DNA of 64,000 nt, taken from NCBI GenBank assembly GCA_036365455.1, contig JAWQUS010000009.1, forward strand, positions 2,758,001 through 2,822,000. The letters run 5' to 3'. The DNA comes from Macrosoma leucophasiata. Its lineage: Eukaryota > Arthropoda > Insecta > Lepidoptera > Hedylidae. A model generated the notes under the pieces. The model saw only the letters and a program-made list of their open reading frames with translations. It had not been told where the DNA came from and did no database searches. Shown one piece after another: positions 38,201 to 53,200 of the stretch; within the stretch, counting starts at the first letter, position 1, and each line of letters starts with the position of its first letter. The translations under genes and the position numbers were made by a program.

Positions 38201-41200
38201 TTTAACTCCTCATTTTGTACTAGCTTGTATTTCTTTATCATATCTAATCCTATTAAGAAATCATATCTGAATTTGTGTTCGTCAATGATGTACACATCCA
38301 CATTTTCTTCTATTTCAAAAATTTTTATTTTTAAATTTGTCAAACCACTTGTTTTTTGGACACCATTAATTGTTACTATATTTTCTTCATTCGAGTTATG
38401 TCCTTTTGTATTTAGTTTTAGTAATTTGGAATTAATTAGAGATACATTTGAACCTGAATCGTATACTCCATAAATTTCTAATTTATTATTTAACAGTAGT
38501 TTGATCTTAATTAATGGTGTCACTACTAGTTTTTTTGTTCTGTTTCATTTAACTCTGCTTCAATCACTGAATTATTTACATGTTTAATATATCTTTTATT
38601 TAATTTATCATCTTCTCTAACTCTAAACCAGCATGCAGCTTCGGAATGATAGCGAACCCCTTTATTTAATTTTACGCATATTTTGCATGGATAACGTCCT
38701 TCATTTGTAATATTTATCCTTTGATTTTCATACTTTCTGTACGTTCCATTCCTATTTTTATTTACCAAATGTTCATACTTTCTCACCTCATTGAATAAAC
38801 ATACTATATCGTTCATTGCTTCTCTATTTATCTTCTCTAATACAAAACCTGGCAAACCTACCGCTATCAAATCCACCAGTGTACCTGTATCAATTGAATT
38901 TCTCATGTCCAATAAAAGTTTTTCCTTTTTAATGGCATAGTCCACTAATGAACCATCCTTATATTTAAATAACAATGCATAGGTCACTTGGTTCCAGTTT
39001 TGGTTTGCAAATGACTCGCACAACTTTTCTTTCCAAACTATCCACTCTGAGTTGAGTGTTAATTTTATGATCATTGAGCTGTACCAATCAACACAACTTT
39101 TATCCATAAATAGTCGGAGAATCTCAATTTTTTGTTCATCTTTCATAATACCGAAGCGAGAACATTCTCTCTCAAAAATGTCAATCCATTGCCTTGCATT
39201 CGTGTTTTTGCTCGTAAATTTCTCAATCACAAACTTCTCTGCGACATATTTCAGATTCTGTTTTTTTAAATCATGTGTATTTTCTATTAACTTTGTAAAC
39301 ATTTCTTCCAATAAATTCGAATCTCTAATTTGTTCTTCAGATGCTCGGTTATGTTCAATTTCCTCCAGATATTGTTCTCCAAATTGTAAGTTACCATCAG
39401 CATCTATGTAAATTTCTCGTAATTTATCTGTCATAGTTATCCAAACTCTTCGTGTCTGATGTCTTTTCTTTAAACTATTTTTTACTTTGTTGTACACAGC
39501 TGTCTCAATTAATTCTTCGTGAAATCCAACAGACTGTAATTCCTCTGGTATAGCAAATTTTTTTTCATCTTTAGTTGTGATTGAGGTTACACAACAAATA
39601 TTAGATTTTCCATCATTCGCCGGTAAAATCGTGAATTCAAAACGTAACTGCTCCATTTGCATCTTTTTATAAACAAAATTGTCGTTTTATAAGTCTGTTT
39701 TACTACATGAAAGAAATAAACCTTGTGTTGCTGTAAAGAAGATTTATTGTTAGTTTTTTTATACAGAGACTATTTTATTTAGGTAATATAAAACAATATG
39801 AACTCAAACCTGTAAAGAAGAAACGACAATGAAAGTTTATTCTTTCACTTTTAAAACATAAAATAATATAATATTAAAATTTTCATTGATTATCCAATTG
39901 TCAATCAACTCGTATTTAAATCTGTCATCTGACATTCTGAATTCGTTTCTTCTTTAAAATCAGACAATTAAAAAGTTAAAAACTATAACCAAACTTCATG
40001 GTAAGTAAACACACAGAGTGCGAAGAAAGAAATAGTATTTCTTTACATATATAGAGGAAGAAGATTGTTTTTATAATTGTTTTTATTCTATATTTTCTAG
40101 GGGAGCAGGCTTCCCGTGGCAAGCCACGTATAGGAGGGAGAGACACTCACTTGCCGCCGGTGACGTCCACGTCGTCGCGCATCCACTTGACGATGGGCCG
40201 CGGCGCACCGAACACGCGGCACTTGAGCACCGCCTCCGAGCCGTCCACCTTGGTCAGGTTCTCCGGCCCCTCCTTGATCTCTGGCGGTATCGCTGCAAAA
40301 TTATGAAAAAAAAATCGAATAGAATAAATTTCTCTGGGACAAAAAATTACATTCATGTACATGAAAACTAATCGGTCCCCAACTTAACACTTCAATGGTA
40401 TCATATCTGTGATGAATAGGTAGAAATATTTACTGGAAGGAACGAAAGATATATATATATATATACATATTTTTAGGTAGTGTTTTGAATGTGACTTAGA
40501 AAACCTGTGGCATAGGAGTACAAACAACTGTATAGCTTCGATGGCTGAGTAGTAGTAGCTACCTACTGGAATCCCGGATTCGAACCTCGAGTCGAGGAAC
40601 AAGTGATATTAAGGTTTCTCCAGTGGAAGTTTGGAAATGTGCCCGAAGAATGTGATATATGATTAGGCAGGATCGATTATCTGGCGAAAAAATATGCGCA
40701 TACTTACTTCCATTGAGGCCGTTTCTATGATATATAGATAGAAATATGTCTGTTAGAGCAAGCGAGACCTCAAAAACGCTTTATGTATTTGAAGTATGGT
40801 GTCATTATATAATAAATAATAATGGCAACCCATTATACGTCCCACTGCTGGGCACGAGTCTCTCCCCTTTTTGGGGGGAGGCCTGGAGCTTACTCCATAT
40901 TCATATTCTTGTTTGTTTTTGATTGAGTCTGAAGTCTCTCCAAATTATTATTTTTAAATAGAGTACTTTTTGTTTTATGGACTGTAGAATCAAGTTCTTT
41001 TCTTTTCCAAAAAGAATACAGTTGTCTTTTTAGACTTGAAAGCACGTTAGTTACGTGCGCACGTGTATTAAAGTGCAATGCAATCAGGTACCATAAATCA
41101 CAATGATAGCGTCCGCATTTCGCGCTGATGAGGTGTGGGCGTCCGAACGTGCCACTGACCGCACCGCCACTAGGATGCCACCAATCTCCAATCACTTAAG

Positions 41201-44200
41201 AACGCCACTAATTTGTTAACGCCTAGCCCTGTAGATATGTATGGCGTCTTAACCTCATATCAACGCCATACACGTTTTCTTTGCTCTTATAGAAGGCACG
41301 CAACCATTTTTACAACTCGCACTAACTACCAAGAAAATATTATCCATGAATGGTATTCATAAATGGTAAAGGTATGTATAGTTGGTTCCCTCCCTCCTAA
41401 GCAATTTGAGTGTTTTTACAAAACAAAAACGAGACTTTTTATTTTGGTGGGTTGGAAAACTGTCTGGTGTTGCCAATATTCATAGGCGACGGTAATTAAT
41501 TTTCATCAGGTGGCCCGTCTGCGTATCAATCAACCTTTTGACATAACATAATTTAGGGTTTGCCATAAAATGTTTTCCAAATCTTTTTCGCTCAATCTGA
41601 TTTAGAAACACAGTATTATAATAGCTTATCTATTTCGTTAAGCTTGGCTTTTTATTACTTTCCAAGCTGACATAGCAAAACTTTGATTACTCAAGCGTAA
41701 CAAAAAAAAAAATCCGACCCCTCAACCGCACGCCATTCAGTAACCGTATAGTGTTAGAAATCCTAGAGTTAATCAATACAGATAGGACGTAAGAGGTGAG
41801 TGAACTCGGGGGAAAAAATCACCCCAAACACGCCCGTTTCCCCGGACAGATGATTCATCCACAGGTACGCTATCTACGCAATTTCGGAAACATCCCAATA
41901 TACAACAATATGAACGCTATGCACGTAAATGGCGAAGCAATTATGCCAATAAATTAAAGGATTGACTCATTTTTTTATCACTTAATTTACAAATTGACAT
42001 AATGAAAGGAGTAGAAACTTTTAGTTTACAGTCAGAACAAATATGTATCGATACGTTGTTTGATCCTGCGTAGTAAAGATAGTTTACACTAGCTGCAAGC
42101 TGTTGCATCAGATAGTATAGGCAGCTGTTAAGTTTGTGTACCTACTCGTATGCGACTCGACGCGCCCTATTTACACAATGCAAGCTTGCAAGCAAAGCTG
42201 CACTCTATTTCACACAATTTTGATTATTCGTAAGAATAATAATAAAACTGTGTCTGTTAGACGTGAGCTCCCGAGATCAATCCTAGAGTCACGGTATAAG
42301 TCACAACATCTAATTCGTTTAATTTTTCATTTCCTCAAAGTAAAGGGAAATTAAGTTTCAAATTCCTTTTGTTTTCTGCAATTTTTGGTGAATGATATGT
42401 CAACACAGCACCAGCACCATCCTGACCAACTCTTATTACAATCATTGTAACTATGTATGTGAATAAGTGTTTTTATAAGTCTGAAAAATAAATTTTCGTC
42501 TTCGGAAAATTAAAAAACTAAATTGCCGGTTCTCTGCAAACTTGGTACTTTATTACGGCACTTATTGGCGTTATTACTTTTGGGGATGGCATTTTAAAAC
42601 TTTTCTAAGCCATCATCATAACATTTCCTCGATGCCAATTTCCTTCCAGTCGTTCTACCTATCATGTGGTTTGAGCTGTGTGTTAACAGATTATTAATTT
42701 AGAAGAAAGATCATAAGATTCTCTAAAACATGTAAACACGGCCTTTTCCCAGCTCTATATTTAATTCAATCAATTTCCGTGAAATATGTTCGCTTATTTG
42801 ATTCAATCTCGAGTGCATTCAACGACAAAAATCAAGCTTATTTGTGAACTTTCGCAACCATCAGCATGTTACCTGTCTATTATCCGCGAAGCGAACAATG
42901 GATTAGCAAAAAACGTTTCATTTTTGTTTAGACCATGAAATGAAAGTAATAATGTCGTTGACGCCGTCGTCAGTTTTATGTAACTAATGCAAATAGTGGC
43001 TTACACATCCCAATTCCTGGATAAATTTGCTGAAAACATATTATCATTTGATCTTTAAATACGAAATGAACTCATCTCATCACTTCTTGAACTCATATTA
43101 TGTCTCACTGGACATTCTGAAACTACCTTAACGTTTCTATCAATTATTGGGTGTTATGTTAATATTGTCATGTTTATGACTCCAAAAAGAATCCTTAAAA
43201 AGTATCAAACACGAACATGTACTTTTTACAAGTACAACCTCGCAGCAGCACCAGCTCGCTATCATTTTAAAAGCAGTAACACGACAATTTAGTCAGCACA
43301 GCGTTTTGTTACTGCACACAATAGATTTGGAAATGCAGCTGCGTTTTTACTATTTTTTTATTGCAAAACCGCATAATATCTGTGAAAAGGGTTTTTTGAA
43401 GCGAACACATTTTATGCCATTCATGTTTGTATGGAATCGCATAAAATGATATTTCAATAGTATGTATTCAATAATAGCCTAGTATTAAATGAAAAGAAAA
43501 AAGAACCATTTATTTGGGGCACATCCGAAATGAAACAAGTCGATTCACTAAGTAGAAATGGCATTAAACTTAAGCTGAGGAATTCTTTGAAAGTTTTATT
43601 GAAAACCTACAAACATAATATTGCCGAAACAATCAAAGAGTGCGCAGCTTTACTTTTCGTATAACATGTTGAAATTGTGCGTACTTCTAAGCTTGGCTTA
43701 AACCCAATTCAAATATTTTATTTTCCAATTTCTATCGCATATATACGTGCGAGTATCATCCACAGATTAGATGCCTATCATTTAATACGATAAAATAAGC
43801 TTACGCCAGCCACGGTACCGTACGGGACGTTCAATCTGTAAATCGTTTATACAAATAAAAATTTGTAATCCCCAATAGAAACGCGTCCCCGTGGTAATAT
43901 TTCACAATTGCATTACGGTAACATTCGGTGGGCGGACAGCAGTTTTTGTAGGAAGCTACTTTTGTTAAGATATAAAACTAGGGTTGACAAAATAAATTGT
44001 TGTCATTTTATCATCCACGGTATAAATACTTATGAAATTTTGGGCGAATTCCTTGAACTTTGAACCTTTCCTACCGAGAACGATCATCTGCGATAATCGT
44101 GAAATCTAGAGCAGCCGAAATAGTTTATCAGCTAAGATTTTATCATTATTATGAAAATTTAATGTAGTGAGATGTCCACTAATATCGAGGAAAAGAAATA

Positions 44201-47200
44201 AGTACTTTCAATGATACAAACATCACGGATCTTGTGTTTGTATGTACTGAATCTGAATTGATTAATCTTATCAATTCAATGATCGATTTTTATCGAATCG
44301 TAAAAGAAATTCATGGTGATATTGGGAGAATCAGAAAATTTACAGAATATCTGAACCATACTAAAAATCGAAATTGAATAGAAATTTCTAGTACAGAAGA
44401 ATAACATGTTATGCTACAGGAATGGCAATGTTCGTAGTTACATAACGAGTACATACTCGTATGCACCGATATCGGTACACGAACATTATGATATCAATTG
44501 GCATATTTTTCTCACAACCTGACAGATAAAAAATGTAGACAATTTGTTGCGTTACATTTTGACATCCCTACTACCGACTCATCGGAATTATTGAATAAGT
44601 AGTAAAGTTTGGAAATATCACATCATTGTTGGGAACGTTACAAACGGCACGGGGACCCACCCGGCCATACATAATACATTGATACAATATGAATATTGTG
44701 GGATGGGATAATGGCGTGCGTTATATCGGTAATATTCTAATGATTCAAGTCACAATAAATAAAATCTGATATTTTGTTTGCGAACGACGAAAAAAAGAGA
44801 ATTCAAATTAGATATTTTTAAAGTTATTATTATGTTTATGCTTCTTACAAATTAAAGATAAGTTGGTTTTGTCGAAAGATAGAATACATTTGGTAAATAG
44901 GTTTGACATGTACCTATCACAATAACAATATAACAACAATACCGAAATAATTGTCTGTTGTCTGTCTTTCCATTTAATATTTAAACTGAAATTTCACATT
45001 CATATTTTTCCGAAAAGGTAAGCAGACATAAACATTACTTACACATGGTAGGTATATGTTCTGTTGCATCAGATTAGAATGTGTAACATGCTTAATTTTA
45101 ACTATACTCGCCTATTTGCCTGTTCAATTAATGTGTCCCGATTTAAAAGCCATGAAATTCAACAATCATATATTTTATAGCGCAATCCCGTGCAGAAGCT
45201 ATAACTAAAGATACGAGATAATCCAGTGTGCTAGCAGCGTTAACCAAAACTGGAGCTGTTAAATAAATATACCACCAACTATAATAAAAAGTATACTCTG
45301 ATATGTCATAAATAAGGTTCATTTTTTATAATCTATCCTGGCATTCGTGATGAATTATAACTGACAGGTTATTGTTACGATACGCCACGGCGCTGTTTAT
45401 CTAGCAATAAACGTTCGGAATTAAAACTGACACGATGATCTTCAAAAATAAACTGGAATGGAATGGCGCTTTGTGTTGTAAAGGTCACCACCGGAGTTTT
45501 TAAAGATTGAATAGTCACCTCGATTCTAAATTCTTGTTAAGAAGGGTTAAGAATAAATGTTAAATAAATTAGTAGTAACTCAGTAAACTTAAAAATACTC
45601 AAAATTCAATAAAAATATTTCATTTTATAGTCTACAAGGACGCTTTTGCATTGTCAGTTTATAAGCTACCTATAGTGACCAGTAACTAGTTTCCGAATAC
45701 AGAAATAGCAAATAATTTCCATTCTTTTAAATTTCTAAGAGCGAATTAATTACTAAGTACTAATATTATTAGTCCCTAAGTAATACTTTATATTGAAAAA
45801 ACATTCTATAACGATTTCATAACTTGCAAATGTGTCTGATAATAAATAAACTCTCCACTAAAAGTAAAAAAAATAAACGTAACTGACGAAATATGCGTGT
45901 ACCTGCCTTCTCCTTTGGGGAAACACAAGCAGTTATGTTCTTGTTTCCCTATTTTAGTGTTCGCGAAGGTTCGAATAAAATATGAGTTTTTCTGAAGCGT
46001 TATATTTTATTTTTTTTTCACTAAACTTGCATCCCGGCTACGGAACGGAAAGGAACTTCCTCATAAATGAGACATTGAAATAAGTTGTTGACAAAAATCA
46101 CCACGTCGCCGTATAGTTGCAAATGTAAGTGCAAAAATAAAATACGCTTACACTCACAGCCCCACAGTAGGTATAAACCTGTGTCGTGGGTGCCGTTGTA
46201 CACATACAACACATACGCAAACACCCAGACACCGAAACAATATCTGTAGGCAATGTCTGTGCAAATATTTGTTCCGGTGCGGGGATCGAACCCGCCACCC
46301 TTCGAATCAAACGGTGGTTTCGCACCGCTGGACTAACCGGGTCGTCAAAACATACAAAACATAGATAAATGTAACAATTTCATCGAATCAGATATAAATT
46401 AGAGCACGTATGAAACTCGATGAGCAGTTTGCAAACTTTATTGGCAACGCTCAACCCGCCCAGTTAGCGCAGTTAGACGTGCGAGATATGGATCACGAAA
46501 AGTTCAGAACAGGCAGAACAGACTCGTTTTAATTGAAACAGTATTAATAAAATGATTGAATCAGAAAGAGATAGATTCTCTCAGGGACTTACATCGCGTA
46601 TATTACACTAAAATATTTTTTAAATCAAGCTAACGCGACGGTCGTTTTTCTACTTCCGTAGTCTCGGACAGTCCATGAAAGTTTTATTTCAATGAGCGTA
46701 GCTTGCGAAAACCTAGGAACACATCATTGTACTGGTGGTAGAGCTCTAGTGACGGAGCTCGCGGGCGTAGGCACCACCGCATTACCTAATATACTTGCCC
46801 TTAAATTGTAGTGTTCAACACTATCGTGTTCCGGTCAGGTGGTAATGTACGGCCCTGTAATTTCCGGCACAGAGGCATAACACCTTCAGCCTCAGGAGTG
46901 GTAACGCATCTGCATTTTGACCTTGTGTGGGTGTCTATAGGCCGCAGTCATCACTTAACATCAATGTGAACTGCATGCTTGTTTGCCACTTCCGTTACAT
47001 AAAAAATCTAAACTAATATACACGTACTGAAGAGGTTTTTGTTTATTTAAATTTGACTGGAAGCGTCTCCGGCACTAACTATAAGCTATAACATATTATT
47101 ATAATCCCTAAAAGCAGAAAATCATGCGTAAAGTGAGGCTGCAATAGGTCAATGCAATGTAGCGATCTTAAGCTAAACCATTTGAAACGGAATGTGAAAC

Positions 47201-50200
47201 TGCGCGCCACAGTATTATTGTATAAATAGTTCAATTTGAAGATATTAACAGATATATAAACGTATTGTAGATTATATATTTTTGATATCAAAGTTCCATA
47301 CTCGGGTGGGAGTAATTGTTATCGGTTTGGGAAGATTCTCAATGCCACCCTCGGATATTGGAAATGCCCAATGAATGTCAATAGGTTCGGCCCCTATATA
47401 TGAGACATACAAAACATAACTGTATAAGTGGGCAAGTTTAAATGGGAGAAGTAAATCCATTTTAACGAAAACTGATACAATGCTACAATAAATTTATTGT
47501 CATATTTAAGATCATCACCAGTGTGCAATTATTAGTTTAATTCGAGCAATCTTGTCATATCGTCTTACTAATCATCAATGTATGCGTTGAGATTTCGTAT
47601 TTATTCAAATTGTATGTTTCTCTATTCTCTTTCTTTGAAGATTCTAGAATGAACTATTTTGTTCACACATGACGCGCGGCTATAGTTAAAAATCCGTTCC
47701 TTAAACAAATTCATGTAAAGTATTGCCGTTTCGCTCGCAATAAAAGTTCTCAAATATTTTGTAGAGATAAGCATCTAACCTTAAACGCTCTATGATCTTC
47801 GGCGAGCGCAGAAGGGCTCCAGCCTAAATTTGGCGAGTGTAGGGCGCACTAAGGGCGTTCACACAAAACTGCGATGCGATCCGACACCGCATCGCAGCAA
47901 CTTGCGATGCGATTTCGTCTGAGATATGGTCAACTGAACCGCATCGCAGCAATTCGCATCACATTGCATCGCAGTTTCGTGTGGGGCGCCCAAAGGCCCG
48001 TATAAATAGACAGATCTCAAGCCTTGATACGATCTTAAGAGCACGATTTTCATACTAAACGAGATCTTAATGCCGTGTCCCTAGTACTGAGATCTGTCTA
48101 TTAAAACGCACCTAAGAGAGGAACGGGATTCCATGCGGAATCGCGAGCAAAAGCTCGGTATATTGAGAGAATGGCTTTCGGGATCCAGAACAGTTTAAAT
48201 TTCACTGTCGGAATAAATAATTAACATATGGTGACGACGACCTGATCAAGACTGCAGGTACCCGCTGGATGCACGTCGCTTCCGATCGGTCGGCATGGAG
48301 GTCCTTGGGGAAGGCCTATGTTCAGCAGTGGACGTCTTATGGCTGATATGATGATGATTATTATTATTATTATTATATACTCTTTATTGTACAGATTATA
48401 ACAAAAAAAATACAAAAATCAATAGTTCATAAAATAAAAGCACAATAGGCGGTCTTATCGCTTAAAGCGATCTCTTCCAGACAACCTAGTATGAAAGAGA
48501 TACGAACAATACAGAAGAAGGGGTGTACATACTGAGCAAAGTTAAAAATAAATTACATATAACAATTTCTTACAACTACGGCATTATAATAGTATCTAAT
48601 AATATTCAAAAATTTTATTAAGAAATAGATTTAAAATATATACTTACACATATACAATAATTTAAAACATATGTACTTACATATACTAAATACAATACAT
48701 ACATACATAATAATATACAAAAATAAAACATATATATACATACATAAATACAATACCTATATCAAATTGAGGAATAAAGAAAAGATATCGCATGACTATT
48801 TATGGATCCAAGGTTAGGTAATGGTCCTTTAGACGCTTTTTAAAAGACGCCAAGGTTTGAGTTTGGCGGATATGTAGAGGTAAGGAGTTCCAAAGATTAA
48901 CAGCTTCGACAGTGAAAGATTTGGCATAGAAAGAAGAAGAGTGAGAAGGCATTGCAAGGCGAAGGTTGTTGGAAGAGCGTAGAAAGAGGGAATTAGATTG
49001 AGAAAGATATTGGAAACGGTCTCTTAGGTATTGGGGATAATGCGGGTAAAATAGCACGCAGTAGAGTAGTGAAAGAATATGCGTATTCCTGCGAAGATGA
49101 ATTGGTAGCCAATTGAGCTGTTTACGACATTCAGAAACATGGTCATATTTACGCAAACCAAATATGAACCGTATACAAAGATTTTGAAGACGCTCAAGCT
49201 TGCCAAGTTGCTCCTGTGTTAGATCAAGATAAGATATGTCAGCATAGTCTAGAATAGGGAAAAGGATGGATTTGGCAAGCATAATCTTAGTGGCAGTGGG
49301 CAAGAAATTCCTAAGTCTTCGCAGCGAACCAACAGCGGCAAACATCTTCCTACTGATTTCACTGACTTGCGGAGCCCAAGTCATACAACTGTCCATAATA
49401 ACTCCTAAATTCTTAACTGTTACGCTGAAGTCTATAAGAGTTCCGTTTAAAAGAATAGGTGACAATGTGGTAAGATCAATGCGTTGAATCAACCGGGAGC
49501 TTCCAAAAATTATAGCTTTACTTTTAATTGGATTGACTTGCAAACCATAGGCTTTACTCCATACATAAATTTTGTCAAGATCTTCATTGATCGTTTTTAT
49601 TGTTACAGTTAAATCTTGTAAGTTAGTTTGCATATAAATTTGAAGGTCGTCTGCATAAAGGTGGTAGAGAGAAGTTAAAGAGAGGCTTATAGAATTGATG
49701 AAAATGGAAAAGAGAAATGGAGACAGCACGCCACCTTGCGGAACGCCGGCTAACACATCACTCCAGGTGGAAAATTTATCGTCTAATCGAATGCGTTGTC
49801 GGCGTCCAAACAAATAACTACGAAACCACGCAATAACTGTCGGAGATATGTTGAGAGTTCGTAGGATTGCCAGCATGATATCGAAATCAACAGTGTTGAA
49901 AGCATCACTAAAATCTAACAGAACCATTACAGTCACTTTCCTGTCATCCATACCATGCCGGATATCCTCGGTGACCTTGACTAAGGCAGTGGTAGTGCTA
50001 TGACCCGGACGAAATCCCGATTGGAGAGGATTTTGTAGGTTGTATTTAGAAAGGAAAGAACTTAGTTGTTGATGGATAAGACGTTCAAGGACTTTAGATA
50101 GAAAGATGATGATGATGATATGGTGATAATTTTACATTTTATCAATAATAAGCAATACTCACATTGCACGTTGATGTAGACATCCTTGTAGACGTATCCG

Positions 50201-53200
50201 TTGGAGTTGGTGGCGTTACAGCCGTAGTTGCCGGTGTCCTTCTTCACCAGGTCGGTGATGATGATCGAGTTGGAGGTCACCTGGCGCCTGGTGGACAAAC
50301 GTTTTTCTTATACTTATTGTTTGTTTTCCCAAGGTAATGGCAAATTACGAAAACCATTAGATTTTTGATACAGTTTTCACAAGAATTCAATATAAGACAT
50401 AACAATACAACTTAACATCATGGTCAGGGTCGTCGGTAACCAATTGCGTTATTAGTAAGCAGGGTTGGACTAGGGCCCGGGTGGATCGGTGGGTCCTCAC
50501 ACGTCTGAGTCTAAGACTGGATTGTGGGCCTACAGCCTAAGGCAGATGCTTGCGGCAAAACCCACTAAACACACCCCTTAGTAGGCTGAGGTACGGCTGG
50601 TGGCTCAATGGCTCCTCACACGACCGAACCTAAGACGGGATAGTGTGCCTGGAGCCTAAGTCAGATACTTGCGGCCAACCCCGCTAACCAGACCCGAGCT
50701 GGGCGCCGAGTAGGCTGGGGTTCGGCTCGCTAACGCCACCTCAACTATATGGCCAGTCCAACACTGTAAGTAACAGTCAAGTGCTTAGATGACTACTCTG
50801 TGTGACCGCCTAATTTAATCGCTTTTTTTTAAGTTAAATAAACAGGTCAAATGCTATCAAATAAGGCGGTAAAGCTGTCGTAAGTTTGTTTATAACGACA
50901 AGATATCTGCGAAGTGAGTCATGATCTTTTACTTTTGAAACTCTCAACGTCCGGTATTCATGGGTCGCTACTACGATGGTGCGAGTCATATTTGAGAAAT
51001 AGATCACAATTGGTTGCTATACATGGATTTAAGTCAACTGCTCAAGAGATTCCATCTGGCGTTCCACAAGGCTCACATCTAGGGCCACTATTTTTCCATG
51101 TTTTCATAAACGACATTAGTAATAATATAAAATCTAAATATAAATTATATGCAGATGACTTAAAACTATACCGTTCTATATCCGGTTATGTCGATATTGG
51201 TATTCTACAGTCTGATTTGAATTCAATCCATAGGTGGTGTTTAAATAACGCAATGCATATTAATTTAAGTAAATGTTTCTTTATAAAGTTTACCAAGAAG
51301 AAAAAATCACTTCCGGCAAATTACAAAATCAATAATACCGCCATTACCGAAGTCACCACGGTTAGAGATTTGGGAGTTATATTAGATCATCATTTAAGCT
51401 TTAGACCCCACATTGACCACATTGTGAAGAAAACATCGAGACTGACTGGATACATCACCAGAGTGATGAATATTTTTAAGCAGCCAAGTGTAACTGTCCT
51501 AATTTATAATGCGCTGGTGCGCAGTGTCTTGGAATACTGCACCAATGTATGGAACCCTACTTACCAAGTACACACACAACAGGTTAGAAAGAGTTCAAAA
51601 GAAATTTCTTTACTATCTCTCCTTCTCTGATGGTCAATGTAGGCATCTACAGTCCTACGCACAACGTCTAACCTTTTATAAAATGGAATCCTTACAAACT
51701 CGTAGAAAAATATCTGATTTAATATTTGTTTATAAATTGGTTACTGGGACAATAGATTCACCTGACATTCTTCAAAAATTTAAATTTTCAATACCGCGCC
51801 CTGGTAGTAGATTACATAATAGAAAAATATTTAATCTACCTAATTCGAAAAGTAATTTAGTCCAACACTCTCCAATTTATCGTATGTCCTTGTTCTCTAA
51901 TGATATTCGTAATACAGCAGATTTATTTCATGGTTCTCTTGCCTCTTTCAAAAACGCTATCAAGTGTCATTACCTAAGAAGAAATAATGTACCTTAGTTT
52001 TAAGTATGTACAATGCAGCAAATGAGAATGTTTAATAATGATTAACCGATAAGATAATTATTTAGAATGTTGTGTCTGCATCTAGAAGGTAACAATTATG
52101 TATACATGCTAATAATTTAACAACTTCTAAAGTTTACTTGTGAATAATTGTAATTTGTTTTGTGGACCAAATAAAAAAGTGTTGCCAATTTGATAAAGAT
52201 TTTTGGGACTGACCTGGAGTTGGGGTCAGCCTGCTCGATGGGTTTCCCGTTGTGGACCCAGGCGATCTGCGGCTCGGGCGTGCCGCCGGCGCGGCAGTGG
52301 ATCTCGGCCGTCTCGCCCTCCGCCAGGTTCTGGAACTGCGGCTCCTCCGTGAAGAACGGCGCCGCTGTGGGATGGCGTACATGTTAGTTATAAATCGGTG
52401 ACAGATTGCTTTATGACATTATTTTCGCCGAAATAATATAAAAACAATTATTAAGGGTAAAAGCGACTTCTTTACGATATTCAATAAACTGAAAAGTCTA
52501 TTATATCGGTTGCCTAACTAGCATAGTTGGTAATAGATGGCGCTGCTGCTACCATAAAGCAATGCAATAGATGTGAAGGAAAGATTTGACAAATTGGGCA
52601 GGGCTTCCGTAGCTCAATTGGAAGAGCGGCTGGACTAGATTCCCAGTAGGTCGCGAGTTCGAGTCTCGCCTGAAGTCAAATTTTTCTTTCCATTTTTCTT
52701 TAAAAATAAAAAATATGTTTTTCATATTTTGAAGTGGCAGGTCTATTGGCATTTAACGGGCATATTATCAAGTTGTCCAGGTGCTACTAGGAGTCTCCTC
52801 CGTTGGAAAAACCAAAGGCATAACAGTGGTCTACTACCAATGGGCGACGAGAAAATAAAGCAGTGATGCCGTAAGATGGTTTTTTTGTTTTGTGTTTTAA
52901 AACTCCACTTTCCGAGTTCGAGGATGTAGGAATAGTACCGACTGTACCGATTACTAGACAAGTATTCTTTATTAATCGATCTGCCTAAAGTATTAAAATA
53001 TCGTGTTTCGGTTAGGTGATACTAATAATGGTTGGCCCTCTAATAAATCTAAGGAAATAAAGAATAATAGGATCTAAGGAAAATAATCTTTCGCCTCAAG
53101 AATGACAGTGTTACTTAAGTTCAGTATTTAATAAGTACAGCGATGATCCCTCGAAGCTAATCGCACGATGTTTAGACCCACCCTGAGGGCAGTGAGAGCC

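Larger units (their letters stand above)
35019..40047 (-). mobile_element. complete, young Ty3/gypsy-type LTR retrotransposon
   Basis: About 5.0 kb in the same orientation as neuroglian. The LTRs (35019-35375 and 39692-40047) are identical except for one T in a T-run. The 5' end of each LTR in element direction is TGTAAAGAAATAC. A purine tract (GGGGGGAGA, complement of 35376-35384) lies just before the 3' LTR. TATA flanks both sides. Gag and Pol frames are both intact; no env frame. The sequence after the 5' LTR does not start with an obvious TGG, so the primer-binding site is unclear. It sits in the intron between the two halves of Ig5, starting 103 bp after a splice donor. Confidence 0.95.

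Noticed and set aside
36008..39411. Plus-strand frames of 119-138 codons inside the LTR element
   Set aside because: Antisense shadows of Gag and Pol; rich in Phe/Ser/Leu as expected from reverse-reading Lys/Glu codons.
35019..40047. Endogenous retrovirus (errantivirus) with an envelope gene
   Set aside because: Only Gag and Pol frames fit between the LTRs; the Pol stop lies 37 bp from the 3' LTR, leaving no room for env.
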